Of a DNA stretch of 64,000 bases, positions 1-8,353 are shown one piece after another (the stretch's first letter is position 1; each line of letters begins with the position of its first letter). The stretch is from positions 124,001 to 188,000 of the forward strand of contig JADKKQ010000005.1 in assembly GCA_016720425.1 (NCBI GenBank), given 5' to 3'. A program made the position numbers and the translations under genes. Below the pieces are notes generated by a model. That model made no database searches, had not been told where the DNA came from, and was given only the letters and a program-made list of their open reading frames with translations. The stretch is from Betaproteobacteria bacterium (GTDB taxonomy: Bacteria > Pseudomonadota > Gammaproteobacteria > Burkholderiales > Casimicrobiaceae).

Positions 1-1
1 T

Positions 2-889
2 CTGGCGATCGCCTGGCACAAGGCGCATCTCGTGCTCGGTGCCCCGGTCGTCGTGGGCGAAGCGATCCTCTATCTCGCCACGGCGCTGTTCGCCGTCCTG
101 CTGCTGCTCTACGCCGCGAAGTGGCTGCGCCATCCCGGGGCCGTGATGCAGGAGGCCCGGCACCCCGTCCGGATCAATTTCTTTGCCTCGATTTCCATCG
201 GCCTGCTGTTGCTCGCCATCGGCTGGAGCGGCGGCGAACCCGGGTTCGCACGCGCGCTCTGGGCCGCCGGGACGCTCTTGCACCTCGCCTTCACGCTGAT
301 GGCGATGTCGAGCTGGATCCATCACTCGCACTACGAGATCAAGCACGCCAATCCGGCCTGGTTCATCCCCGTGGTCGGCAACATCATCGTGCCGCTGGTC
401 GGCGTGCGCTTCGCTCCTCTCGAGCTGTCCTGGTTCTTCTTCAGCATCGGCATCGTCTTCTGGCCGGTGTTGCTCTCGATCATCCTCTATCGGCTGTTCT
501 TTCACCCGGCCCTGCCGGAGCGCCTTACGCCCACGCTGTTCATCCTGCTGGCACCCCCCGCGGTGGGGTGTCTGGCGTGGATGGCGCTCACCGGGCAGGT
601 GGATGCGTTTGCCCGGATCCTCTTCTACTGCTCGCTGTTTCTGCTGCTGCTGCTCGGTGTCGGTGCCATGCGCTTCCTGCGCGCACCGTTCTATCTCTCG
701 TCCTGGGCGTACTCGTTTCCGCTGGCCGCCGTGACCATCGTCACGCTGGCGATGGCGGAAGCGCTGCACGCCGATGTTCTTCGCGCACTGGCCGCGGCGC
801 TGCTCGGGCTGGTCAGCATCGTCGTCGCGGCACTGGTCGCGCGCACCGTCGTCGCCGCGATGCGCGGCGAAATCTGCGTTCCGGAGTGA
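2..889 (+). CDS. TehA/SLAC1-family anion channel or tellurite-resistance/dicarboxylate transporter (5' partial)
   Basis: The reading frame is open to the left edge, so the N-terminus lies outside the window; about 295 codons are visible, ending in TGA. The protein is almost entirely hydrophobic, with roughly eight to nine visible membrane helices. Phrases such as WHKAHLVLGAP, the central SSWIHHSHYEIKHANPAWF stretch and PVVGNIIVPLVG are what I expect of the voltage-dependent anion channel / TehA fold, which exports or conducts anions across the inner membrane. A GTG at 32 could be mistaken for the start, but family alignment continues upstream of it. The next gene follows after 38 bp on the same strand and may be co-transcribed. 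The substrate cannot be told from sequence. Confidence 0.8.
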   Translation: MAIAWHKAHLVLGAPVVVGEAILYLATALFAVLLLLYAAKWLRHPGAVMQEARHPVRINFFASISIGLLLLAIGWSGGEPGFARALWAAGTLLHLAFTLMAMSSWIHHSHYEIKHANPAWFIPVVGNIIVPLVGVRFAPLELSWFFFSIGIVFWPVLLSIILYRLFFHPALPERLTPTLFILLAPPAVGCLAWMALTGQVDAFARILFYCSLFLLLLLGVGAMRFLRAPFYLSSWAYSFPLAAVTIVTLAMAEALHADVLRALAAALLGLVSIVVAALVARTVVAAMRGEICVPE

Positions 890-927
890 GTCCGTTACGC
901 TCAACCCCGATCAAAGGCATCCGTCTC

Positions 928-1350
928 ATGAAAATCGCCGTCGCCAGTCAGAATCGCCAACAAGTCACCGGCCACGCCGGCCAGTGCCGCAGGTTCTGGA
1001 TCGTCGAAATCGCGGACCAGGCGGTGGTCAGCCGCGCGCTGGTCGAACTCGAGCGCGAAGAGACCTTTCACGCGACCGGCGGCGGCCTTGCGCCGGCGCT
1101 GCAGGGCATCGATCGGCTGATCGCCGGCGGGATGGGGCCGGGACTCCGGCAGCGCCTCGCGGCGCGCGGCGTCACCGCCATCGTCACCACCGAGACCGAC
1201 GTGGACAAGGCGATTGCCGGCGTGCTCGCCGGGACGCTGACCGATGACGCGGCAGCGCACGACGCCGCAGCCGGCGGCCACGAGCACGCGCACGAACACG
1301 AGCCCGGGCACCAACACGGGCACGCCTGCGGCTGCGGCCATCGGCACTGA
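928..1350 (+). CDS. NifX/NifB-type dinitrogenase iron-molybdenum cofactor family protein with His/Cys-rich tail
   Basis: This 140-residue protein starts MKIAVASQN at an ATG 38 bp after the channel gene. The first ~105 residues match the small Fe-Mo-cofactor-binding fold (NifX/NafY/NifB C-terminal type): MKIAVAS opening, GHAG, a long central GGG-LAPAL-IDRLIAGGMGPGL loop, and a VTAIVTTETDVDKAI ending. In family members this fold binds metal-sulphur clusters or other cofactors. The last ~30 residues are an added tail with ten histidines and a CGCG motif (HEHAHEHE, HQHGHACGCGHRH), a clear metal-binding appendage. No nif gene is present, so a nitrogenase role is not supported. Metal sequestration or delivery is an inference. 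Confidence 0.8.
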   Translation: MKIAVASQNRQQVTGHAGQCRRFWIVEIADQAVVSRALVELEREETFHATGGGLAPALQGIDRLIAGGMGPGLRQRLAARGVTAIVTTETDVDKAIAGVLAGTLTDDAAAHDAAAGGHEHAHEHEPGHQHGHACGCGHRH

Positions 1351-1418
1351 GCACGGCAGCTCCCTGCGGTAATGGCCGGATTTCCGGCCCGCCCCGCATC
1401 GACGCCGACCGCGACGCC

Positions 1419-1450
1419 AAAAACCAGGCCCCGGTCGCGCCGGGGCCTGG
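1419..1450 (-). terminator. Rho-independent terminator of the BMP-family binding-protein gene
   Basis: On the minus strand an 11-bp perfect GC stem (arms 1440-1450 and 1424-1434, five-base loop) is followed by five T residues (1423-1419). It lies 43 bp past the stop of the minus-strand gene at 1493 and about 70 bp from the convergent gene ending at 1350. Confidence 0.85.
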
Positions 1451-1492
1451 TCGAGGGCGAGCGGGCGCCGCGTCGCCGGCGCCGCGGGCAGG

Positions 1493-2596
1493 CTATTTGG
1501 GCAGCTTGCCCTGCACGCCTTCGACGTAGTAGTCCATCTTCGACAGCGTGCCGTCGTCCATCACCTTGCCGGCGGCGAGGCGTTCCTTGCCGTCGTTGTC
1601 CTTGACGGGGCCGGTGAACGGGTGGAACTTGCCGGCGCCGATGTCGGCCGACGTCTTGTTGACGAGGTCCTGGACGTCCTGCGGCACGACCTTGTTGAAC
1701 GGCGCCATCTTGATCATGCCGTCCTTGATCCCGCCCCAGACGTTGTCCCGCTTCCACTTGCCGTCGAGCTGCGACTGCGCGACCTTGGTGTAATACGCGC
1801 CCCACTGGTGGGTGACCGCGGTCAGCTGCGCGTTGGGGCCGTACTTCGACATGTCGGAGTGGTATCCGACCGCGTACACCTTCTTGGCTTCCGCCGCCTG
1901 CACCGCGGCGGTCGAGTCGGTGTGGTGCGTGACGACGTCGGCGCCCTGCGAGATCAGCGTGTCGGCGGCCTCGCGCTCGCGACCCGGGTCGAACCACGAG
2001 TTGACCCAGATGACCTTGGTCTCGGCCTTGGGGTTGACGCTCCTCATCCCGCGGGTGAACGCGTTGATGCCCATCACGACCTCGGGGATCGGGAACGCCG
2101 CCACGTAGCCGGCGACGTTGCTCTTGGTCATCCTGCCGGCGACGATGCCGGCGAGGTAGCGGCCCTCGTAGAAGCGGGCGTTGTAGACGCCCACGTTGGC
2201 GTCGGTCTTGTAGCCGGTCGCGTGCTCGAAGTGCGTCTTGGGGAAGGTCTTCGCGACCTTGAGCGTCGGGTTCATGTAGCCGAACGAGGTGGTGAAGATC
2301 AGCTGGTGGCCGCTCTGCGCGAGCTCGCGGATGACGCGCTCGGCGTCGGCGCCCTCGGGCACGCTCTCGATGTACTTGCTGGTCACCTTGGCGCCGAGCG
2401 CCTTTTCCATTTCCTTGCGGCCGGTGTCGTGCTGGTAGGTCCAGCCCGCGTCGCCGATGGGGCTCACGTAGACGTAGCCGATCTTCAGCGGCTCGCCGGC
2501 CTTGGTCTGCGCGGTGGCGGACAGCGCCAGGCCGAGCGCGGCGGCGGTGAGGGCGGCCGCGGCGAGGAGTGCCTTGCGGCGAGGAACGTGCAGCAT
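1493..2596 (-). CDS. BMP-family (PnrA-like) ABC transporter substrate-binding protein
   Basis: The 367-residue precursor opens with a Sec-type signal peptide (LLAAAALTAAALGLALSATAQ, cut after ALSATAQ or nearby) and has no lipobox Cys, so it should be a free periplasmic protein. The mature part shows Bmp/PnrA features: IGYVYVSPIGDAGWTYQHD near the start, ELAQSGHQLIFTTSFGY, and the ADVVTHHTDSTAAVQAA ligand-hinge region. Family members bind nucleosides, purines or related solutes. The cognate ATPase and two permeases are very likely those at 6347-9923, which lie with xdhABC. The ATG is preceded by a good TCTGGAG ribosome site. The separation of binder and permeases by about 3.7 kb of unrelated genes is unusual but not rare. 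Confidence 0.88.
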   Translation of the reverse strand: MLHVPRRKALLAAAALTAAALGLALSATAQTKAGEPLKIGYVYVSPIGDAGWTYQHDTGRKEMEKALGAKVTSKYIESVPEGADAERVIRELAQSGHQLIFTTSFGYMNPTLKVAKTFPKTHFEHATGYKTDANVGVYNARFYEGRYLAGIVAGRMTKSNVAGYVAAFPIPEVVMGINAFTRGMRSVNPKAETKVIWVNSWFDPGREREAADTLISQGADVVTHHTDSTAAVQAAEAKKVYAVGYHSDMSKYGPNAQLTAVTHQWGAYYTKVAQSQLDGKWKRDNVWGGIKDGMIKMAPFNKVVPQDVQDLVNKTSADIGAGKFHPFTGPVKDNDGKERLAAGKVMDDGTLSKMDYYVEGVQGKLPK

Positions 2597-2704
2597 CGTG
2601 GGTCTCCAGAGTCAGGGGGCGGAACGGTATGGGGCAAGACCGCAATTCTACTCCCGGCGCCGCTGCGCAACGGCGCCGCCGGACCGCCTCCCGGCGCAGC
2701 CCCG

Positions 2705-2710
2705 TATAAT
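2705..2710 (+). promoter_or_regulatory. -10 box upstream of the AI-2E family gene
   Basis: A perfect TATAAT lies 88 bp before the ATG at 2799. No convincing -35 sits at 16-18 bp, so this is a position-weight suggestion only. The box overlaps an ATG (2709) that would add 30 residues; the GGAG at 2787-2790 favours 2799 as the real start. Confidence 0.45.
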
Positions 2711-2798
2711 GAGCGCCCCGCCGCGCAGCCACGTCGGCGCACCGTGGCGGGGCTGCCGTTCCTCCCGTCTGGGCGCGGCCCGTCCCGGAGACCCATCG

Positions 2799-3893
2799 AT
2801 GCAACGCGACCTCACCCGCAGCACGCTGGCCGTGCTCTTCATCGGCACGCTGATCGTCGCCTCGCTGTGGATCGTCCGGCCGTTCCTCGCGCCGGTCATC
2901 TGGGCGACGATGATCGTGGTCGCCACCTGGCCGGTGATGCTCCGGGTCCAGCGGGCGTTCGGCGGCCGGCGCGGGCTCGCCGTGGCCACGATGACGCTGG
3001 CGATGCTGCTGGTGTTCGTGCTGCCGTTCTGGGCGGCGATCGGCGCGATCGTCGAATATTCCGACAAGTTCGCGGAGCTGGCGGGAAGCCTCAAGGATTT
3101 CAAGGTGCCGCCGCCGCCGGCGTTCGTCGAGATGGTCCCGGTATTCGGGGCCAAGGTCGCGGCGGCGTGGCGCGATGTCGCGGCGATGCCGCCGGAAGCG
3201 CTTGCGGCCAAGCTCGCTCCCTACGTCGGCACGATCGCCAAATGGGCGGCAGCCGAGGCGGGGACGATCGGCATGCTGCTGCTGCAGTTCCTGCTGACGG
3301 TCGCGATCGCGGCGGTGATGTACTCGGGCGGCGAAACCGCGGCGCGCGGCGTGCGCCGGTTCGCGCATCGGCTGGCCGGCCAGCGGGGCGATGACGCCGC
3401 GGTGCTGGCCGGACAGGCGATCCGCGGCGTCGCGCTGGGCGTCGTCGTCACCGCGCTGGTGCAGTCGACGCTGGGCGGGCTCGGGCTGCTGGTGGCCGGC
3501 GTTCCCTTCGCCGGCCTGCTCACGGCGGTGATGCTGATGTTCTGCCTCGCGCAGGTCGGGCCGACGCTGGTGCTCGTTCCCGCGGTCGCGTGGCTCTACT
3601 GGACCGGCGACAACGTCTGGGGCACGGTGCTGCTGGTGTGGACGGTGTTCGTCGGCACGCTGGACAACTTCCTGCGGCCGTACCTGATCAAGATGGGCGC
3701 CGACCTGCCGCTGCTGCTGATCTTCGCCGGCGTGATCGGCGGCCTGATCTCGCTGGGGCTGCTCGGGATCTTCGTCGGCCCGGTGGTGCTGGCGGTCGGC
3801 TACACGCTGCTCGAAGCGTGGGTCGACGACCCGGCGGAGAAGCCGGCCGCGGCGAGCGCTCGTCCCGAGGACGGTGCGACGGCGAAGACCTGA
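2799..3893 (+). CDS. AI-2E family transporter (PerM/YdiK-type membrane protein)
   Basis: The protein has 364 residues and about eight predicted membrane helices: two at the N-terminus (LAVLFIGTLIVASLWIV and VIWATMIVVATWPVML), a hydrophilic domain with a PPPPAF segment near residue 105, then a dense C-terminal membrane block (LLQFLLTVAIAAVMYSGG onward) containing the typical NFLRPYLIKMGADLPLLLIF and VIGGLISLGLLGIFVGPVVLA segments. These are hallmarks of the AI-2E exporter/PerM superfamily, whose members export autoinducer-2, sodium or unknown solutes. Substrate is unknown here. Start chosen by the GGAG 8 bp upstream. It is transcribed alone and divergently from the BMP binding protein. Confidence 0.88.
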   Translation: MQRDLTRSTLAVLFIGTLIVASLWIVRPFLAPVIWATMIVVATWPVMLRVQRAFGGRRGLAVATMTLAMLLVFVLPFWAAIGAIVEYSDKFAELAGSLKDFKVPPPPAFVEMVPVFGAKVAAAWRDVAAMPPEALAAKLAPYVGTIAKWAAAEAGTIGMLLLQFLLTVAIAAVMYSGGETAARGVRRFAHRLAGQRGDDAAVLAGQAIRGVALGVVVTALVQSTLGGLGLLVAGVPFAGLLTAVMLMFCLAQVGPTLVLVPAVAWLYWTGDNVWGTVLLVWTVFVGTLDNFLRPYLIKMGADLPLLLIFAGVIGGLISLGLLGIFVGPVVLAVGYTLLEAWVDDPAEKPAAASARPEDGATAKT

Positions 3894-4439
3894 AGCTGCC
3901 ACCGCGCACCGCGACGCAGCGCAGGGATCCCCGCCTTCCCGCGGGCTCCCATCGGCAGCGATTCCTGCCCCGGCTCCGGTCTGCCGCGCAGCCCGCAGGC
4001 AGAACCTGACGGGCGGCGTCCGCCCGGATCGGGGGCGGCCGTTCAGCGGGTGATCCGCGGGCCGTGCAATGGGGCCCGGCATCGCGCAGCGCCGCCCGGG
4101 TGCGCGGGCCGCGTCGACCCAAAACCGGTCGCGCCTGCCGGACGCAGCCGACACGCCGCCTTCCTTCCGATCGACTGGCCCTGAACTTGCTTGAGTCGAC
4201 GCAAGTGTCGAGGGTGGCGCGCCCGGCGCCGAGGCCCCGCCGAAGGGACGCCGGGAGGCATCCCGGTCGGAAGCTGCCGGGCGGAGCCCTCGGTCGGCGT
4301 CGCCACGGACGTGCAACGGAAGTCTTTGCCGCCTCGGCGGCAACTGGCGGGTGGCTGGACGGCATTCGCTGCGCAGAGCGTGGTTGCAATGTGAATCGAG
4401 GGAGTGCCGCGCGCGGTGCTCCCGTCAATGGAGTGCAGA
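3894..4439 (+). other. Intergenic region without a recognised gene
   Basis: These 546 bp hold no reading frame with convincing protein character. A weak inverted repeat (ACTTGC at 4185-4190 and GCAAGT at 4201-4206, ten-base spacer) is the only structure I noted. No T-tract terminator follows the AI-2E gene. Confidence 0.4.
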
Positions 4440-4967
4440 ATGATGGAACTCGATCCGAAGAGCCTCACGGCCTTGCTGGGCATCACCTCCATCGTGGTCG
4501 CGGTGGCCTACCGGCTCATGCCCCGCTCCACGGACCGGCTCCGGCGGGATCTCGAGTTGCTGCGGCTGGCGCGGGGCGCCAGGGTCGATCATCTCGCACT
4601 GCAGCGCCACGTCGATGCGCAGATCCACGAGACCTATGTCAAGGCGGGCCTCAGTCTCAAGCGCAAGATCGACATCGTTTTCGGGGAACTCTTCTTCGCC
4701 GTCCTGCTGAGCACGGCGGGCATGGCCATGCTCGGTGTCGCCGTCGCATTCGGGGCGAAAGAGATTTTCGCGCTGGACGATGTCGCGGTTGGGCGGATGT
4801 TGAGCGGCTTTGCGGCACTCGGGTTGCTGGTCGGGTTGACCGGCGGCAGTTCGGAAGCCCGCAACAGCCTCGCGGAGGCGCGCAGGGAAATGCGAAAGCG
4901 CCAGCGGATGGCGGGCGAATCCGGCCCGAGCGGTCTTCGCGAAGCGTCCGTCGGCTACGGCGACTGA
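4440..4967 (+). CDS. Small membrane protein of unknown function
   Basis: The 175-residue product starts MMELDPK; a GGAG at 4430-4433 is 6 bp from this ATG and 9 bp from the next ATG at 4443, so either could be used. Three membrane segments are visible: residues ~8-26 (LTALLGITSIVVAVAYRLM), ~84-105 (ELFFAVLLSTAGMAMLGVAVAF) and ~119-137 (MLSGFAALGLLVGLTGG). Between helices 1 and 2 is a charged, probably helical region rich in Arg/Leu, and the C-terminus is a basic helix (EARREMRKRQR). I do not recognise a family. Codon use is like its neighbours, and the frame is free of stops, so I take it as a real gene. Confidence 0.6.
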   Translation: MMELDPKSLTALLGITSIVVAVAYRLMPRSTDRLRRDLELLRLARGARVDHLALQRHVDAQIHETYVKAGLSLKRKIDIVFGELFFAVLLSTAGMAMLGVAVAFGAKEIFALDDVAVGRMLSGFAALGLLVGLTGGSSEARNSLAEARREMRKRQRMAGESGPSGLREASVGYGD

Positions 4968-5217
4968 TCCCTCGACCGGGCAGCGACGCAGGACCTGCCG
5001 TTCACTCGCCGGCCTCGCCGCATCGGCCGAACTCGAACACGGCGGCCGGAAGTCGGCACGGTCGAACTCGCTATACTCCCTCTTGGAAGTGCGGTGCTCG
5101 CCGCCGATCGCGGTGCCTGGTCGGCCGACCGCGCCCGCCGCCGGCGGTGCAGGCGTCCGGCGTGACGTCGTCCGGCGCCGGCCATGTCGATCGCGACCTT
5201 GAACGGATGCCGATGCA

Positions 5218-6303
5218 ATGACGAATGCAGCTGTCGACTGGATCCCGGCGGGGCAAGCGTTCCGCTTCGAGGACCTCGTGTTCTGGCGGGACAAGGGTCG
5301 TGCGCCGTTCGCCGCGGCGGCGGCGCGCATCGACACCGTCGTGCTCGGTCCCCACGCCAGTGCGCGCTTCCCGGGCGAGCTGCAGCCGTTCGTCGACGCC
5401 GCGCTGACGCGGCGCAAGCAGTACGATTACTCCGACGCGATCACCAGCGACCTGGGCCGTGCCTGGGCCGCCGCCGACCCCGCGGTCGTCTTCGTCGAGA
5501 GTCCGCATTCGCGCGTTGCGCAGGACGCCAATCGCGCGCCGCCCGCCGACGTGATGCCGGGCTTGCGCGAGTTCTTTGCGCGGATCGCGCGCCAGCGCGG
5601 GGGCGAGAAGCTGGCCTTCGACGGCATCGACGCCGTGCGTCCGATCACCTTCGCGGGGGAGATCGTGCTGCGTCCCCCGGCCGACGAGGCGCAGTGGTCG
5701 GCCCTGGCGGTCGCGCTGGCAGCGGCGCGCCGGCTGGGACACGATGCCTATCGTCGCGCCTGCGACAGCGTGATCGACGCGGTGCTGCGGGCGCACCGGC
5801 CCGGCGCCGCGCTGCACGTGATCGGACTGCACGACACCATGAACACCAAGATGCGCGCCGACGGCGCCATCGTCGTCGAGCGTCCCGCCGTCGACCGCTT
5901 GCCGGCGCTGGTCAATTTCGGCAACAAGGGCGACGAGCGCGGCGAGGGCGGGTCCGATCCGTTGTCGATCGGCGCGGCGGAAGTGCGGCGCATCGCCGAT
6001 GCCTGGGCGCAGGGTTTCGGTGTCGCCGCGGCCGACCGCGACGCCGCGATCTCCCTGAATCGCCCCTACAAGGGCGGGTACGAGGTTGGCCACTACGGCG
6101 CCTTGCTCCGCGCACGCAACGAGCCCCGGGTCGGCGCCGTGCAGGTCGAGTTCCTGCGCGAGGCGCTGCTCGGCCCCCGCGCCACCGCGCAACTGCGGCA
6201 GCCGGGCGCCGACTGGCCCGAGACCGATGGTGCGCATCTCGGCCGGATCGTGGTCGCGCTGGTCGCGGCCGGCCGGCTGCTGCGCAACGCAACGGGCACG
6301 TGA
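5218..6303 (+). CDS. N-formylglutamate amidohydrolase family protein
   Basis: The 361-residue protein has the family's early VVLGPHASARFPGEL (histidine after a beta strand), the SDLGRAW segment, the VVFVESPHSRVAQDANR block with the R-x-x-x-D-x-N-R signature, and a late LNRPYKGGYEVGHYG segment. Members hydrolyse N-formylglutamate at the end of histidine breakdown, but no hut gene is near and this copy is longer than HutG (about 270 residues), so the true substrate may be another N-acyl amino acid. It is convergent with the minus-strand transporter operon that ends at 6347. A TATACT (5072-5077) about 140 bp upstream is a possible -10 without a good -35. Confidence 0.7.
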   Translation: MTNAAVDWIPAGQAFRFEDLVFWRDKGRAPFAAAAARIDTVVLGPHASARFPGELQPFVDAALTRRKQYDYSDAITSDLGRAWAAADPAVVFVESPHSRVAQDANRAPPADVMPGLREFFARIARQRGGEKLAFDGIDAVRPITFAGEIVLRPPADEAQWSALAVALAAARRLGHDAYRRACDSVIDAVLRAHRPGAALHVIGLHDTMNTKMRADGAIVVERPAVDRLPALVNFGNKGDERGEGGSDPLSIGAAEVRRIADAWAQGFGVAAADRDAAISLNRPYKGGYEVGHYGALLRARNEPRVGAVQVEFLREALLGPRATAQLRQPGADWPETDGAHLGRIVVALVAAGRLLRNATGT

Positions 6304-6346
6304 GCCGCGGGTCGGCACGCCGCACGGCGGCACCGTCCGCGCCGCT

Positions 6347-7267
6347 TCAACCGTCAGGATGGAACGGCCGACCGAGCGAAGCCGGTGCGTTGAGGCGGAT
6401 GGCGGTTGCGTCGCGCGAGATCACGGCCAGCACGACGATGGTGGCGACGTAGGGCAGCATCGACAGCAGCTGCGAGGGCACCGCGACGCCGCCGGCCTGG
6501 GCCTGGAAGGTCGCCAGCGTGACGCCGCCGAAGAGATAGGCGCCGGCGAGCACGCGCCACGGGCGCCAGGTGGCGAACACCACCAGCGCCAGCGCGATCC
6601 AGCCGCGGCCCGCGGTCATCCCCTCGACCCACAGCGGCGTGTAGGCGACGGCGAGGTAGGCGCCGGCGAGGCCCGAGCACGCGCCGCCGAAGAGCACGGC
6701 GAGGTAACGGATGCGCACCACCGGGTAACCGATCGCGTGCGCCGACTGCGGCGACTCGCCGATCGCGCGCAGCGCGAGGCCCGGCCGGGTGCGGTAGAGG
6801 AACCCGTGGATGGCGGCGAAGAGCAGCAGCGACAGGTAGACCAGCGGGTTGTGGCCGAACACGATCTTGCCGACGATCGGCAGCCCCGCCAGCGTCGCGA
6901 TCCCGAGGGGCTGGATGCCTTCGATCACCACGCTGACGTAGTCGAGCCCGACGAAGGCCGAGAGCCCGATGCCGAACAGCGACAGCGCGAGGCCGGTCGC
7001 CACCTGGTTTGCCATCAGCGACAGCGTCAGCACGGCGAACACCAGGGACAGCGCCGCACCGGCGCCGATCCCGGCGGCGACGCCGAACCAGGGGTTGCCG
7101 GACTTGGCTGCGACGGCGAAGGACGCCACCGCGCCGACCAGCATCATCCCCTCGACGCCGAGGTTGAGGACGCCCGACTTCTCGGTCACGAGTTCGCCCA
7201 GCGCCGCGTACACCAGCGGCGTGCCGGCGGCGAGCGTCAGCACCAGCAGTTCGGCGAAGACGTCCAT
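6347..7267 (-). CDS. BMP-type ABC transporter permease, subunit 2 (RbsC/BPD_transp_2 family)
   Basis: The 306-residue inner-membrane protein begins MDVFAELLVLTLAAGTPLVYAAL and carries the family hallmark EKSGVLNLGVEGMMLVGA followed by eight or more hydrophobic helices. This is the second permease of nucleoside/nucleobase ABC importers that pair with a BMP binding protein. Its ATG overlaps the stop of the first permease (TGATG at 7267), so the two are translationally coupled. It is the last gene of the minus-strand run and ends 43 bp from the convergent amidohydrolase gene. Confidence 0.88.
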   Translation of the reverse strand: MDVFAELLVLTLAAGTPLVYAALGELVTEKSGVLNLGVEGMMLVGAVASFAVAAKSGNPWFGVAAGIGAGAALSLVFAVLTLSLMANQVATGLALSLFGIGLSAFVGLDYVSVVIEGIQPLGIATLAGLPIVGKIVFGHNPLVYLSLLLFAAIHGFLYRTRPGLALRAIGESPQSAHAIGYPVVRIRYLAVLFGGACSGLAGAYLAVAYTPLWVEGMTAGRGWIALALVVFATWRPWRVLAGAYLFGGVTLATFQAQAGGVAVPSQLLSMLPYVATIVVLAVISRDATAIRLNAPASLGRPFHPDG

Positions 7268-8343
7268 CAGCCGCCCGCCGCAGGAACGCGCGCCGCGCGC
7301 AGGCGGAAATTGATGAACACGTCGGAGGCGAGCAGGAAGAACAGCAGCGTGCCCTGGAACAGCCCGGTCACCGCCGAAGGCAAGGCGAGCTCCATCTGCG
7401 CCGACTCGCCGCCGAGGTAGAGCAGCGACATCAGCAGGCTCGCGCACAGGATGCCCAGGGGGTGCAGCCGGCCGACGAAGGCGACGATGATCGCCGCGAA
7501 CCCGTAGCCGGGCGAGATCGAGGGCTGCAGCTGGCCCACCGGTCCGGCGGCCTCGCCGACGCCGGCGACGCCCGCGCAGGCGCCGCCGATCAGCATGCCC
7601 AGCCAGATCGTGCGCGTGGCGGAGATGCCCGCATAGTTGGCGGCGGCCGGCGCGAGTCCCGCGACGCGCATCTGGAAGCCGACGAGGCTCTTCGCCATGA
7701 ACACCCAGCCGGCGGCGATCGCGGCGAGCGCGATCAGGAAGCCGACGTTGAGGCGCGTCTCCTCGAGCAGGTTCGGCAGCAGCGCGGCCGGCTCGAACAT
7801 CTTCGATTGCGGGAAGTTGAAGCCCTCGGGGTCGCGCCAGGGGCCGTGGACCAGCAGCGACAGCGTGTAGGTCGCGACGTAGACCAGCATCAGCGACACC
7901 AGGATCTCGTTGGCGTTGAAGCGCGTGCGCAGCAGCGCCGGAATCGCCGCCCACGCCATCCCGCCGAGCGCGCCGGCGACGATCATCGCCGGCAGCAGCA
8001 GCAGCGAGGTCGAGTCGTGGAACAGCAGCGCGAGGCCGCCGCCGCAGATCGCGCCCATCGTCAGCTGTCCCTCGGCCCCGATGTTCCAGACGTTGGCGCG
8101 GTAGCCGCTGGCGAGGCCGACCGCGCAGAGCATCAGCGGCCCGGCCTTGAGCAGCAGTTCGCCGACGCCGTAGCGGGTTTCGACGGGCTTGACGAAGAAG
8201 ACGTGGAATGCCTGCCACGGGTCCTTGCCCAGCGCGGTGAACAGCGCGAATCCGATCAGCATCGTCGCCGCGACGGCGATGAACGGAGACAGCCAGCCGG
8301 CGGCGCGCGACGGCGCGGGGCGCGGCTCCAGGCGGTAGCGCAC
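7267..8343 (-). CDS. BMP-type ABC transporter permease, subunit 1
   Basis: The product has 358 residues and starts at GTG (MRYRLEPRP), 10 bp after the ATPase stop codon. It has the typical features of the larger permease: a conserved FFVKPVETRYGVGELLLKAGPLML region, the ANVWNIGAEGQLTMGAI signature that mirrors the NLGVEG motif of subunit 2, and NANEILVSLMLVYVATY. The C-terminus ends SDVFINFRLRAARVPAAGG. Together with the gene at 6347 it should form the membrane pore of a nucleoside or purine importer. Spacing and overlaps put it in one operon with the ATPase and xdhABC. Confidence 0.88.
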   Translation of the reverse strand: MRYRLEPRPAPSRAAGWLSPFIAVAATMLIGFALFTALGKDPWQAFHVFFVKPVETRYGVGELLLKAGPLMLCAVGLASGYRANVWNIGAEGQLTMGAICGGGLALLFHDSTSLLLLPAMIVAGALGGMAWAAIPALLRTRFNANEILVSLMLVYVATYTLSLLVHGPWRDPEGFNFPQSKMFEPAALLPNLLEETRLNVGFLIALAAIAAGWVFMAKSLVGFQMRVAGLAPAAANYAGISATRTIWLGMLIGGACAGVAGVGEAAGPVGQLQPSISPGYGFAAIIVAFVGRLHPLGILCASLLMSLLYLGGESAQMELALPSAVTGLFQGTLLFFLLASDVFINFRLRAARVPAAGG

Positions 8344-8353
8344 GCCGGCCGCC

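Noticed and set aside
4185..4206. Inverted repeat upstream of the 4440 gene as an operator
   Set aside because: Arms are only 6 bp with a 10-bp spacer and no promoter nearby.
1068..4343. A 1091-codon open frame on the minus strand
   Set aside because: It is a high-GC shadow: Arg/Pro/Ala-rich, antisense or out of frame to recognisable genes, with no domain.
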